From Eutypa lata (Eukaryota > Ascomycota > Sordariomycetes > Xylariales > Diatrypaceae): a stretch of DNA of 64,000 nucleotides. The notes below the pieces were generated by a model. That model worked only from the letters and a program-made list of their open reading frames with translations. It made no database searches and was not told where the DNA came from. The position numbers and the translations under genes were made by a program. The stretch is from assembly GCA_022661535.1 (NCBI GenBank), contig JAKULF010000011.1:682001-746000 (forward strand), read 5' to 3'. This document shows, one piece after another, positions 43,741-56,162 of this stretch (its first letter is position 1; each line of letters starts with the position of its first letter).

Positions 43741-46735
43741 ATGAACATCAATTTGCCAATCCGGTCTTCGCCGAGTCTGAGGAACCAGGCAAGCCGGAAT
43801 TACTTTACGAACTATACCCCGCCCTCTTCGACCGAGGCCATCAACGGCCCCGTGCGGGAGCCGGCCAGGGAGCTCCTACCCGCCAACGACCGGCTCATAG
43901 TCGGCGTCGACTTCGGTACTACTTTTTCCGGGTGAGTACCGTGCTACCTATTTCCGCATCGCGCGTCTGCGCTCTCTCGCGACGACCCCTCGATGATAGG
44001 TCGGATAACTTTAACATGAACTACCCTTGCACGGAGGGTCGATCATACGGTTGATATACAATTTAACCACCTAGAAGCTAGCAAACAAACGATATGGAAG
44101 AGAAAAGGGGGCTAACTAGGCCAACAATAGGGTAGCGGCCGTCTACACATCGGCGCCGGATGACGTCGAGATAATAAAGACGTGGCCGGGCGGGAACGGC
44201 ATCACGTCGGACAAGGTGCCGACGGAGATCTCGTACGACTACGCGGCCAACGCGGCGCGGGGGGCCGAGCCGACGGCGAAATGGGGCTTCCAGTTCAAGC
44301 CCGAGGAGTCGCGGCTGCGGTGCATCAAGCTGTTCCTGGACCGGTCGCAGAAGCTGCCGTTCTACGTCAGCCCGCAGGAGACGGCCACGCAGCTCAAGAA
44401 GTTCAACAAGAACGTCGTCGACGCCGTCAGTGACTACCTCACGCAGATCTACAGGCACACCATGGACACCCTCACCCGCCGGTACGGCGAGTCCTTCATG
44501 GCCTCCACCAAGGTCGAGTTCGTCCTCACCTGCCCGGCCGTCTGGTCCGACGCCGCCAAGAACACCACGCTCCAGGCCGCCGAGCGGGCCGGCATGGGCT
44601 CCAAGTCCGAGATCCAGATGATCAGCGAGCCCGAGGCCGCGGCCGTCTACACGCTCAAGGCGATCCAGCCGAATAATCTTAATATTGGGGACAATTTCAT
44701 CGTCTGTGACGCTGGCGGTGGTACCGTGGAGTAAGCCGGCCCTTGCGTTTCCCTTCTTTGGTCGAAAAGCTCTATATCTACCACTACGCAACGTATCCCG
44801 CTAACTTTACTACTCAGTTTAATTGCTTATAAGATCATATCGTTAAAACCCTTACGGGTAGAAGAGTCGGCCGTCGGGACCGGTGGTCTATGCGGTAGTG
44901 CGTTTCTGAACTATAGGTTCGAGGAGCATGTGCGGAGTCGACTAGGTCGCAGCCGGTTCGACGAGATGAAGTTAAAAAAGGGGAAGACGTGGCAGATGGG
45001 CCTCCGCTACTTCGAAGAGTTCGTCAAGCGTAATTTCAACGAGGATGAGCATCAGGAAGTCAACGTCCCGTAAGTCTTTCATCAATTTCCAGCACAGCTA
45101 GCATGAGAAGACAAGAGTCTCCTTCTCTCATTTCCCCTATTTACCCCTTATTTCATATGTACATACTATACAGACCAACCACCTACTTACCACGATCTAC
45201 ACACGCAGTTTCCCGGGACTACCAGACGACGAAGAGGCTCGGCTCGACTCGGGCTTCCTAGTTCTAACAGCCACCGAAGTCAAGGACATCTTCGAGCCGG
45301 TCGTCAAGGAAGTGTGCGACCTCGTGCAGGGCCAGGTGGATGGCCTGCGCAGCAAGAGCGGCGTCGTGTCGGGCATCGTCCTCGTCGGCGGCTTCGGCCA
45401 GAGCGACTACTTGTACCGGCGGCTCAAGGCACACTTCACGAGTGCGGAGCCGCCGCCCCCATACACCGAGATGCCGACGCACGCTGTCGTTGCTGGTAAC
45501 GGGTCCATCGAAGTTATGCAGGTGAGTGAACTAGCAAGCCCTTCTCGTCCCCCCACCCCCCAACCTTTTCTTTTCCCTTCTTCATATACATATGGAATAC
45601 TAGACTTAAGGCGTCGAGAGTTCGTAACGTGTCTATTTAAGACAAGAGAAAATGTAGGAAAAAAAGAATATTTTGTTAACTTCTATGTATTATACAGCCC
45701 GTATACGCATGGACAGCCGTAGTCCGCGGCGCCGTCCTGCGCGGCCTCGAGGGCAACATGGTCATCAGCCGCAAGGCCCGGATGCACTACGGGACGTCAT
45801 ACGCGACCGTCTACGACGAGGACAAGCACAGCGTCAGCGAGCGCTACTGGAGCCCCCTGTGGGAGCGCTGGATGGTCAGCGACCGCATGCAGTGGCATAT
45901 CGCCAAGGTAAGTAGTGAGCGAGGTTTCTTTTTATATTCTTTTTTGAGGAGCTAACCCCTCACCTCATCATCTCAGTTTTCTTTCTTTCTCTTCTTTCTT
46001 CTTTAGAGATCCTGTCTAGTTTCACCAATAGCGCCCTTGACTTGACCGCTTGGGTTTTTATTCCTTCGCTGGAAATCTCGGTGTTTCTACCGTGTAAGAC
46101 TTATCGTTACACGGGCGGGGCGGGCCCTCCCGATGGTGTGCTTACTGCTACCCCCTTTTAACCTCATGCCACACTACTGCGCTGTCCTGTTTTTCTTTTG
46201 AGGATTCTATCTCCTCTTTGCTCCCCTCTCTCTTTCTGCCCCCCCCCCCCCCTCTCAAACCTGAATCCACGTATATACATCGTTACCTACTTGTATAGCT
46301 ACACATGTGACCAACTCCTTACTCTTCCCATTTTGTTACCAGTCAAGGTCTAATTTTATTTTATATTATTTTTTATTTAACTAATAAATAAATAAATACC
46401 AGGGCGAAGCCATATCCCCCCTCTCGCCCATCGCCTTCCACTACACGCGGAACTTCCGGCCGGGGCAGTCGCTGATCGTGACGGACGACCTGATCGCGTG
46501 CGAGGCGGACGAGCCGCCGCAGGCCTACGGCCGCGACCTCGCCCACGTGTGCACGCTGACGACGGACCTGAGCGCCGTGCCGCGCTCCCTGTTCACCCGC
46601 CTCACCACCACCCGCGGCGTCGAGTTCGACAACCTCGACTTCACCCTCGAGATGATCGTCGACAGCGCCGGCCTGGGCTTCGAGCTCAAGGTCGACGGCG
46701 TGCGGTACGGGCGCGTCGAGGCCGAGTTCCATTGA
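43741..46735 (+). CDS. Hsp70-like ATPase of the HSPA12 type
   Basis: Six exons: 43741-43931, 44131-44730, 44818-45069, 45209-45521, 45698-45907, 46403-46735, giving 632 residues; every join keeps frame. Actin-like ATPase landmarks are present: phosphate-1 loop VGVDFGTTFSG (residues about 54-64), the VLTCPAVWSDAAK strand-helix, phosphate-2 loop VCDAGGGTVD and adenosine motif LVGGFGQSDYL. The canonical DnaK-type substrate-binding domain and EEVD tail are absent. The C-terminal 180 residues are a distinct module with IACEADEPPQAYG and other acidic segments. This layout matches the HSPA12-related group that is often expanded in fungi and poorly understood. Such proteins are thought to be ATP-binding sensors rather than general chaperones. 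The fifth intron is long (495 nt) and pyrimidine-rich. Confidence 0.88.
45908..46402 (+). other. Long pyrimidine-rich intron in the Hsp70-like gene
   Basis: 495 nt, several times longer than the other introns of the gene (about 80-200 nt). It contains a C-run of 12 near 46241-46252 and T/C blocks. The acceptor ATACCAG follows a TAAATAAATAAATA run. It could hide an alternative exon or regulatory RNA structure. Confidence 0.6.
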
Positions 46736-46830
46736 TTGATGAACGAATGGGTTGGGATGGGATGGGAAGGGAAGGGAAGGGCGGTCGAGCCCCGGACTGA
46801 ACTAGCTAGCTAGGTACCTATCTATTTCTG

Positions 46831-46856
46831 TCTATCTATCTATCTATCTGTCTATC
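46831..46856. repeat. (CTAT)n microsatellite
   Basis: About six CTAT units with one CTGT interruption, just downstream of the Hsp70-like gene. Confidence 0.8.
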
Positions 46857-47312
46857 TTGCTCGGGGTATGTATGTACGTATGTATGTTAGGTTGGGATGG
46901 GATGGGAATGGCCCAGTTGGTGTCGTTTCGAGCGGCTGGCTAGCTAAATTCGGGAGGGAGGGGGCTAGCTGGTTCGTTTGACGAGTCATGACGATGAGAC
47001 ATGAAGCGATGGCTAGTTCGTTCATCTTGAGGAACTAGTGTTAGTTGATCAGAGTTGCAGTTCGAGCGGGGGAGAGGAGAGGGAAGGGGGGCTGCCTATG
47101 TTTTGTCCACCTAACTACCTAGGTAGGTAATAGTGGTGGTAATGGTAGCATATGCTCAACTCATATAGAAGCGCACCGTAACATATAAAGCGCGAATATG
47201 ACTATATAGAGACGAATTGGAATATAATTTGACGTTGCTATCGAGTAAGTAGATCTTGAAATGTGCAGCTCTCGCCCTTCAATAGCTCTGCTTAATTTGT
47301 GGTAGAGTCCGT

Positions 47313-47354
47313 GTCCGGAGTCCGGAGTCCGGAGTCTGGAGTCTGGAGTCTGGG
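47313..47354. repeat. Heptamer array GTCYGGA x6
   Basis: Six tandem 7-mers: three GTCCGGA, two GTCTGGA and one GTCTGGG. The block order (C-type first, then T-type) suggests C-to-T changes in the later units followed by duplication. Confidence 0.85.
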
Positions 47355-48231
47355 GTCGTCAATATCTTCCTTCCTTTGTGATCCGTGTTGGAGTATTCCT
47401 ACATAATGAGCTTCTATATAGGTAGGCAGGTCTAACAAGTCTGGGTTAGGTTAGTTTTGTATCTAGACCTAGCTAAATAGAAGATCTATCATCTAGTGGG
47501 CAAGTGTATGCCAACTAAACAAGCTCCACTGTAAGCAGTAGTAGGGTTCTACCGGTGCTGTTCCTATAGAAATATCGTATTATATGCACCCCGCCTGTTG
47601 CTTATCTATATAGGGAGGAGGATATGAGGAACACGATTATGATGGACGGATAAATAGGTAGGTGGGCAAATATGAAATACGGGCTTGACATTCCCCTCTG
47701 CATGAATCATATCAAGGTTTGCTAGAAGATGGAATTCTCGGGCAAAAACCGAGGGATCAACTTCCCATTGATAAAGCCATGAACGAAAGGATGAAAGAAA
47801 GAAGTGATACGGGGCGAATACCGAAGCTAGCAACGCTCCAAGTCCAACCCTCCGGCATAGAAGAAGTCGAGCACGTTATGTGTATATGTCATACTCCCTC
47901 TACCTACCTACCTACCAGCTATCAGGTAAATGCATCCATATAGCTAAGCTACTTAGACAGGGAGGTAGGCAAGTAGACATCAATATGGATGTCAGACGGA
48001 AAGGAGAAACCCGCTCCGTTCTCGGTAGCATCCGCAATCAATACCCTAGATGCTCAAGTTACTCCAGCAGATCCCTGGCTAGAACCCGTCCGGCTCATTA
48101 GGCCAACCCCCGGCCGCCGCGTAGCGGCCTGCCTATATCTACTACCTACCTCTACTTGCTACTAGTTAAACCTGTAGTTTTTGCATCAGATACTAGGCCC
48201 AAGGTACTCTTTGCCAGTGGATAGAGTCTAG

Positions 48232-48252
48232 GCAGCAGCAGCAGCAGCAGCA
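48232..48252. repeat. (GCA)7 triplet repeat
   Basis: Perfect triplet run, not in a supported gene. Confidence 0.85.
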
Positions 48253-49041
48253 ATGATGAAAAACCCGGGAAGGGGGGGTATAGCTAGCTCCCTTTTCCTC
48301 CCGCCGTTTTCTCGACATCGTGTACCGTGCGAGCATAAGTATGTAGTTATGTGCGTGTATTATTTTTTTGAGGCCCTTTTCTTGTCCCCTGGTTGGTACA
48401 TATGTATGTAAGTCAATGGTCCTATCTGCCGTAGTAGATCCCAAGAGTTGGAATGTTTCTTACTGACAAATGAGAGTTCGGTTTCTTCTTCTTTCCTTGG
48501 ACTATCCCTACCCCAACCCCCTTTTCCCTCTGGTGGTGCTGGGCGATATTGTGTACTACGGTAGTCCGCTTGCTGTTACTTAAGCGGGTCCGCCTCGCCC
48601 GGTTTGTATGGCGATGTCCCTGCACGACCGCATCCCGCATAAGTATGTATGTTACTCGCGAGGGGTCTTGCGTTCGGGCCCGCACATTCCCCCATACACA
48701 CACACACATATGTATACACTAACATACATACATTAAGTACATACATATAAACTATACGACATGGACGATACCTTATGTACATATGGCTATCACGCAGAAT
48801 TTAGCCAATCCCAAGTTCCAAGTTCGCAGGTGCGGAGGGGATCCCCGGCCGTTCTTGTGCTCAATATCCCGGCTAGCTGTCCATTCGAAGGGGAGCCCCA
48901 ATGCAATGGTTTGGTGGCTGTGTTTTTCGGTGAGGAAAAACCGAGGGGTTGTATTAATTATCGCTAGTGTCTACTCAGCCCTATTGCTCTTGGCGAATTA
49001 AGTAAACCCCCATGTGGAATCTGTTCGTTCTGTTCCGTCCT

Positions 49042-49071
<30 letters not shown>
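49042..49071. repeat. (GCA)10 triplet repeat
   Basis: Perfect triplet run about 800 bp from the other GCA run, in the same gene-free interval. Confidence 0.85.
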
Positions 49072-49074
<3 letters not shown>

Positions 49075-50850
49075 CGTGAGTGAGAAAAGCAAGCAAAGAT
49101 GCCCAATTTCCTTCCCGCGTGATCGGTAAATATGTAAGTAAGCCAACGGAATGTTAAATTTCTTTTAAGGCGTGTAGATACGAAAGTATTGGGATTTTAG
49201 TCTTTGCTGACGGGCAATGGGTCGCGGCGAGTTAGTTAGGCGGGAGAGCTGGATGAGGTAGGCGGATGGATGGATGGGTCCTTAGGTATGTATGTAGGAA
49301 CGAACCAGAATTGCTAGTTGCCCGGGGTTTGATTGGCTAATATACTATGTTCTTTTTTTGGTGCGCGCAGCAAGATGACATATCGGAATGAATGCCTTCC
49401 AACATTAGATCTGCACATTCAAGCGGTACCTGTAATTCGGCCAGGGTGTGTGCTCATAAGGCTTTACGTAGATTAAGTAGGTATATGTAGGCAACCACCT
49501 AGTCATGTATGGGTCGGGCCCCCAAAGTAACGTCTGGTTTAATTCAACTTCATTCTTAAACGAGGCTCGGAGAGCCGGGTTCGTCCTGGTTCCATACATA
49601 TATGCCCTAGGGTGAGACTGACAAACACTGCTTCTTATAACATAAGGCGGAACCGCAAGTTTAGGGTAGCCCCCCCCATTCTCATGTTTTTTTATACTTT
49701 AATATTTTTGTGTTTCTTTCTTCCTCTCCTCCAATTTCTTAGATTTGTTTCTGGTTGTACGGCGCGTGGCAGTATTTCCGAAGTGGCGATCTCAATGGGG
49801 CTGTGCCCCCTGTTGTATCGCCCTTGCCGATAGTATGTCCCCGTCCGGGTTCCCGCGAGGCACAACGCGTTTTCTATAAGTAGATACTGCTACGTCTGCG
49901 GCTTGAGCGTGATATCTCTACATAGAATGCTCTATATTACTCAAGTTCGCTTGCTATCAACGACCAATAGGTAGGTCGGCTTTGTCTTCTAGGTCTAGTC
50001 GTCAACCAGCAGTATGGGCGGAGGCGGGACGAGACGTTGTTTTTGCCACATTCCAGGCAGAATTTGAGCGGTGTAAGGTATTTCATTCTCATATCCAGCT
50101 TCATTTGTATCCATATACTTCGTACAATCATACATGCACAATGACATGTCCAACCTAACATGATGCTACAGCACCATGAAAGACTCATAAATGATCCACC
50201 ATCTGATTAGCCCGAAGGCTTACAATCTGTTCCAACCCTTCGCTAGCAGAACCATAAAATGGACGCCTAAATACACGAGGAAACCATTCATCCGGGGAAA
50301 AAAAGGCAAGCTCACTTGAGTCGCCTGATCATCGGTTTGTGAGAAGAGCAGCCTATTCTTCTCACTAAGGGTATATATATGTGTATGGTATCGCTCCGCT
50401 AAGTTTGCTTGGACCTTCGAGTGCGACAAGTAATAGCGTGAATACTCCGCCCATCAAATCTCAACCGTTTTGTTACTTGCACCTCGATACACTCAAGATC
50501 CAACTGCTGAAGCACCAATCCGAGCTTCGGAAGAGGGGCATGGATAAATACAGAGCTCGACGAAAATATCTGATGCGTTTGTGCCCTGGCATCTTTTCGA
50601 GACGAAACCGCAGCAAAGGTCTGGGGTTTGCAGAATCGTGAGCATAATGACGACTGAGGGGAGGGAGAAGAAAGAAAAAAAAAAGAAACCAAGAGAAACA
50701 ACCCCAACTTTCACATCTCATCAAGGTAGCATAGATGTGGTGCTGATTTTCGGGGAGATTGTGTATTGCGAGTCAACCGCAGTCTGCGCCACCATCTCGT
50801 TCTTTTCTCTCTCTGCCGACCCCTTCACCTTCACACAACAAGCATCAGTG

Positions 50851-51696
50851 TTAGTTATGGCGATGACGGTGACTTCGGTGACGCCGTCGCTCCTTGTCAT
50901 TGTCAACTATCACTTGTGTGTTACGTTCTTGCTGTGCTTGCCTGCTGGGTGGGGTGAAGGACGGCTTATGAATACCTGACATCTGGGGTACTTTAGATAA
51001 TGAACCATCTGGATATCGCACCACGTCGCGCCACTCCATTGCCTGAGCATACACCTCCTCAGTAATGAGTTTCTTCCCATGCAGATATTCAGCATAATGC
51101 CAATCAGGGAGGATGTCGTCTTCGCCCACATTCTCGTTTCTGATGTGGTCGCTGATATGGTTTAGGCGATCGGAGGAATTACGGCGACAATCTTCCGGTG
51201 ACGAGGACTTGGCAGTGAAAACAACGTCGCAAAACCAACACTTGACTTTTGGGGGGAACTTTTTGCCGCGGAGATGGGCACTCTCGATGTGGTCGAGCCA
51301 GGCCCTTGGGCGATATACAGTAAACCTTTCATCGCATCCGGACCACCCCAAAAAGTCGCACGGTATTTCTTGACCAACATGCCATTCCGTCTCGGCTGTT
51401 GTATAGGATGTCCCAGAGTTCATTGACTGAGCATCGAACAGGCTATTGGTTTCAGACTGATCGGTCGACATATAGCTATATGACATGTCCGAAGTTCTGG
51501 AGGTGCCTAATGACGGGAATGACGTGGTGGATGGTGCTGAGTACATGGAGCCCCCGCGGGGTACGGTATCCGGATTAGCCATGGGTACCTGGAATGGTTG
51601 CGCCTGAAGCTCCAGCGTTGATACAGGTTGCTGAAAGTTTCCCTGGTCGGAGGGAAATGTCTCCATATGTTGGGGATCATAGTAGGAATAAGCCAT
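50851..51696 (-). CDS. C2H2-like zinc-binding protein of fungi, function unknown
   Basis: Single exon, 281 residues from the ATG at 51696 (MAYSYYDPQHMETF). An open frame continues upstream to about 51831, but these codons lack the composition of the rest and contain no better start. The N-terminal 100 residues are Ser/Gln/Pro/Tyr-rich and look like a disordered activation-type region. The zinc-binding part follows: IPCDFLGWSGCDERF ... WLDHIESAHL, a C-x6-C...H-x4-H finger, and then KCWFCDVVFTA ... RLNHISDHI, a second Cys/His set. A basic RRRHRSHRHRH tail ends the protein. This arrangement is common among fungal hypothetical C2H2-type proteins. DNA or RNA binding is plausible but unproven. Confidence 0.72.
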   Translation of the reverse strand: MAYSYYDPQHMETFPSDQGNFQQPVSTLELQAQPFQVPMANPDTVPRGGSMYSAPSTTSFPSLGTSRTSDMSYSYMSTDQSETNSLFDAQSMNSGTSYTTAETEWHVGQEIPCDFLGWSGCDERFTVYRPRAWLDHIESAHLRGKKFPPKVKCWFCDVVFTAKSSSPEDCRRNSSDRLNHISDHIRNENVGEDDILPDWHYAEYLHGKKLITEEVYAQAMEWRDVVRYPDGSLSKVPQMSGIHKPSFTPPSRQAQQERNTQVIVDNDKERRRHRSHRHRHN

Positions 51697-54187
51697 TATG
51701 TCAGGGAAAGGCAAATGGCCGGCTTTGTTCAAGGTACAAGAGAAGGGTGGTTCAGCGATGGAAGAGGGAGTTATGAATTTGGTCCAGAATACAACCGACC
51801 GGACCGGGAGTACAGTAGTCTGGGGCTTCAAGTGCGGGGGTGTGTGGCCATTAACATCAAAACCCGTGTCGTCGACAACAGCAGCAGCACCAGGCAGAAA
51901 TTCAGAGAGTCCCGCCCGCGGTGTCTCATTTACGGATGACTTATATGGGTGGGGGATGGAGGGATGGGACTTTCGATGCCTACTTATCCGAAAAGTTTTG
52001 TGGGATGAAAAGAAGAGGAAGACGGGACGGAGAGAAGTTCATCGAGATTTAGTAGTCGGGGTTTTTGGGAAGACAAAAAAAGTGAGTCGCAATTCTTTCC
52101 TCTCTCTAACTTTTCCCTCCTCCGCTTGTGCTTGTGAACAATCCACACACACATACATGCAAGCTGGGTTTAGATGTTGTTGATACCTACCTACCTACCT
52201 CTACCTACCTACCTACAGGGAGCTCTCTTTTAGGAGGGGTGTGAAATTGGGTACTGGCATCGGACCGGGGTCCCCTGGGCCCTCTGGATTGGTTGAAGCA
52301 CCTACTCTACTTCGCTGTCTGGCGCCTATACATCTTTAGTCCACTTTTCGATGTGTATCTATCTGCATCCTGTCCAACAGGGGCATTAACTATAACAGCA
52401 TTTGGGATCTGGCCAAACACGATGAAGACCTCCAACCGAACAGAATGATATCGCAGTGCCAAGCCCTCTCACAAGCCGAAGGGAGGGGGAGGGAAAAAAG
52501 AAAGTAAGCGGCATTCGACGGTATGTAGGGTATGTCAAATCAGTGGGAAAATCACTTAGCATATCACGATCTTAAAACTCGAGACGATATATAGTGTCGC
52601 CTGAAGAAGGGTTGCAGCCGACGATCGACGGGACACGCATCCGCATCGAACACGCAAGCACGTCAGTCAACCAGGAAGATCCTTCCCCACGAGCTGGAAA
52701 ACCATTCCGGAGATGCATATAATAATTCTTTTTGCTTTTTTATCTGCAAGCCATATCTACTTACTGGTCTAACTAGAACGGCCCCCGAATAGCCGAAGAG
52801 ATCCCGTGTCCGGATCTCTAATGAACGGCGCGGCAAGAAATAACATCCTACGCAGGTGCGCTTGGTGCGGCTCTCGTCGCTGTTGATATGCAAGTGATGG
52901 GATGATGCGGGTAGGTCTGAGCTGCGTATTCCTGCGCGTCTCAAGGCCGGGAAAGACGGCCACGGGTTTGTAGATTCATGCAGTGGAGTGGCCGTCACGC
53001 TCTTACTACGTTGTTGCAACATCCAACGTAGAACGCATTGTGGTTGGCTGAAAGCTTAGCACTATGGCTGAAGGATGCCCCTGTTCCGCTGGAGCGATTT
53101 GACATGACATGGCATGGCATATCTAAGGTTCCGATTGCATTTTGGAGTCCCGACAGGGATATCTGCTGCGATGTTTGTGGCTTTCGGACTTCGAACCTAG
53201 CAGCATCCACGTGTCCCCTGTGCGCCAACCCCCCGTGGATGGCGATAGTTAATCTAGCTATGTTATGCACCCCACGGGGAAGGATACGGTTTTTCCGCAT
53301 CCCTCCCTCCTTCCCCGTCTTAGGTGCTTTGGAGTCCTGCCCCATGATATCCCGAGCCAAGGGGAGGGCAGAAAAGGCTAAAGAACTCTGGATCTAGAAA
53401 CTAATGGCCAGGGCCGGCGGATCTCATCAGATTGAGTTGGTGATGGACGTTCCACGTCAACCCCGGGAGAGGCGATCTGCACCACCCTCGGAGAAATGTT
53501 CTTAGGTATTGCAAAATAATATGCTCGTATAAAACAGTACTATAAACTTGACCGGTGTGATAAACCCGGGTATCCGACCCGAGAGCTAAGCTGACACCTC
53601 CTTAAATTGTGTCGTTCGCGTATGGGAAATCCAATGAGATAACGGTATGTTAATGAGAGCAACGTCATTCTATGTCGTTATCTTGCATACATCTCCTCTG
53701 TATCCATTCATTAGAGTTGAGTCGAGATAATTGTCTTGGTAGGATTGGACGCTGTAGGCGGGCTTACATCTGCAGCTGAATCCTACCCAACCACATTGGA
53801 GAGATGAGCTGTCGTGTGGGAGAGCAATTAACTTGGAGTCTAGATTTAGAACACAGAGCCGCAATTTTCGGGGTTCCAGAGCCCCCCAATTCCTTCCAGC
53901 TCATTTTCTTCACCAGATGTGAGGCGTTGATAGTCGTATTAACTTAGGCCGTACGGCAGCATTTGATGTCTGCCCTACCAAAGAGTGGGGGTTTAAATCT
54001 TCCGCAAACCCTCCTCCTTCTCTTAGAGCTTGCCTTCGCTAAGTTGGGCAATCCGGCATATCTTAGCTTCTAATTATGGGCGAGGAACAATTTGATGTTA
54101 TAATGCCTTGAGCGGCGCTCTACTGCCACTGGATGTACTTGTATCGCTAGCGCTGGAAACCAAGTCTACCGGATTAGGAAGACCCGC
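51697..54187. other. Spacer (2.5 kb) with no supported gene
   Basis: The left part is promoter and leader of the C2H2-like gene (TACCTACCTACC tracts at 52186-52218). Between 52660 and 53400 several frames are open on both strands, one containing a CDVCGF...CPLCANP pair at about 53168-53232, but none has enough evidence to call. The remainder is AT-rich. Confidence 0.5.
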
Positions 54188-55634
54188 TCACTCTGGGCTA
54201 CAGAGAACTCTGGCTTTTGCTATGGCATTTGTGAACTGTGGATGGCTGCCGTTTTCATCACCAAATTTGATGATCCCAGGGAAGGCCACGCAGCATATCT
54301 CACGTGCTGTGAGGCTTTCTTCCTCTTCGCCTCCTATGTCATCCATGGAGGATGCTTCAAATATGATCCTCTGGTGAGGCAAGACTTTAGGCATCGTTAC
54401 CTTGAACACGGCTTTCTGCACCACTAGTAACCGAGCTAGTTCAACCGAGCTGTTCACAAGGGCATAAAGTGCTTGATCTCGTGCATCTGTTGTACTGGTA
54501 TCGGTGATGGCATTCAAGATACAGTTCACCCTGGAGACAACATCCTTTACGATAGCTGTGGTCTCCTGTTGCAACTTTGCAGGTGCCTCCTTTCGCAGTA
54601 GCGTCAACGTCATCGCACGCCATTGGTTCACGGCTTCCGGTGATCCTACCCTCGTAAGCCATCGTCTAAACTTGTACCTAGTGACACATACCCATAGATG
54701 CTAGAAATTTCTCGGTTTCGTAAAGCTGCTTGGCCTGGTCCTCCGAAAGGCCAACAAGATAGCAGTTGAATACCATTTCCACCAGGATGCTAGAGACAAT
54801 CGACTGTAGAAGATGCAATTTTGCGTGCGGCTCAATGTCTTCATACATTGGGACAAGCTGGCTAAGGTCTTCGATTATCGACGGATCTGCCTTCGAGAAG
54901 TCTATAGGTCGATCAGCCCAACCGATACGTAAGACATACCAGCCGCATTAAGGCTTACCTAATTTCGTTCTCCTGAAATGCATGATGACCCAATTCTGGA
55001 GGCTATTTCCGAGTTTTGTCATAGAATCAACAAATTCTTCGTCGCTCGCCTGTTGATCGGTCCGTGTGCTTGTGCTGACCCACTGCTTCATTCCGTTTAG
55101 GTGTCCCTTCAAAGAGAGTATCTCTTCATCCCGACTCCGTAACTCTCGGCGCAAGACCTCCCACCCTTCACGTAGCTCTTGCCGCTCGGCTTCCCTCACG
55201 TCGACTTCCGACTGCAGCAACCGCAGTTCCGTGTCGGTGCGTAGAAATTGCTGGTTCAAGGCCGAGTGCTTCTTCTGCCAGAAGCTTGCGGTCTCGCTCT
55301 CGTTCTGGGACAGGCGGTCTAGCTCTCGCGTGAACTCGGTTTCCATAATGGTAAGTTCGCGCTCTAGCCCGGCGATCTTCTCATCCTTCTCTTTCAGCAG
55401 GATGCTCTCCTTTTCCTTAGAAACCATTGTGACCCCTCCTCCCCCATCCTTATTTCCGGAATTGGTGCCGGACTCGTGTGGACCATCGGTGTCCTGGGCC
55501 GACGCTGTCGAAGATGATGCGGAACCAAGAAGCTGGGCGCGCGGAGGCGGTGCAATTATGCTGCTATTTCTCGATGAGGTCGAGGAGCGAACGGCATGGG
55601 AACCGCCGCGCCGTTTATCAGACGTACTACTCAT
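54188..55634 (-). CDS. Conserved fungal coiled-coil protein of unknown function
   Basis: Three exons on the minus strand: 55634-54959, 54901-54692, 54645-54188, giving 447 residues. I start at MSSTSDKRRGGSHAV; an open frame extends further upstream without an ATG. Residues 1-75 are Ser/Gly/basic and disordered, and about 75-190 form a coiled coil (LKEKDEKIAGLERELTIMET ... LREGWEVLRREL). Exons 1-3 then encode a conserved helical C-terminal domain with WVIMHFRRTK, LVPMYEDIEPHAKLHLLQSIV, NQWRAMTLTLLRKEAP and a closing NAIAKARVLCSPE. I recognise the C-terminal pattern as a frequent family in Sordariomycetes and Eurotiomycetes that lacks a tested role. The last intron is just 46 nt; its acceptor GGGTAG was chosen because it restores frame. 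Confidence 0.78.
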
Positions 55635-56162
55635 CGTGTTTCGAGGGCGGGCGGCTTTGCTTCTGAGCGGATACAGAGGAACAATGGACAAGATATTGAC
55701 TGATTCATCGTCGCCGGACGCCTTTCAGTCTATCGGAAAAGCGCACGGCCTTTCAATTCCATAGTTGCCTAGAGAAAAGTGAAGTAGGCAGGGACATTGA
55801 CAATGCCTCGTCCTGCGGGGATGACGCTGATGTATATATGGGTATGTACCTCGTAAGGTGGTACTGTCCACTATACGTAAAGTACCGGATTAACATCGGT
55901 ATTATAGGCATACAAGCACGGTGCAACCAGCGCCTTAACTCCGCCCCTTTACTATAAAGCAGGTACTTACTAACTAAGTATGCAGCTATGTATATAGGAG
56001 GTATATGTAGATATCGTACAGATTTATTATACAGTCTGCCCAGGCTTCATCAACAAGAAGAAAGGATAATTGATTTAGCATAGGTATAGGCATGGACATT
56101 GTGGCTATATTCTTTTACTTATACATCGATGGATTTCGTCGAGCGCATTTCTCTCACTCAGA
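55635..56162. other. Spacer between the coiled-coil and 2H phosphoesterase genes
   Basis: Promoter side of the coiled-coil gene and 3' region of the phosphoesterase gene. AT-rich around 55960-56060. No gene is seen. Confidence 0.6.

Larger units (their letters stand above)
46736..50850. other. Gene desert (4.1 kb) rich in tandem repeats
   Basis: No gene is supported. Repeats: (CTAT)n at 46831-46856, a GTCYGGA heptamer array at 47313-47354, (GCA)7 at 48232-48252 and (GCA)10 at 49042-49071, plus ACATAC runs near 48695-48750. Open frames at 47719-48101 and 48761-49001 have no conserved character. The right end, about 50640-50850, is the 3' region of the C2H2-like gene. Confidence 0.5.

Noticed and set aside
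44078..44791. 237-codon minus-strand frame opposite Hsp70-like exon 2
   Set aside because: The plus frame carries clear ATPase motifs, and the antisense is a composition shadow.
29746..46735. Secondary-metabolite cluster around the Zn2Cys6 regulator
   Set aside because: No polyketide synthase, peptide synthetase, terpene cyclase, P450 or related tailoring gene is present nearby.
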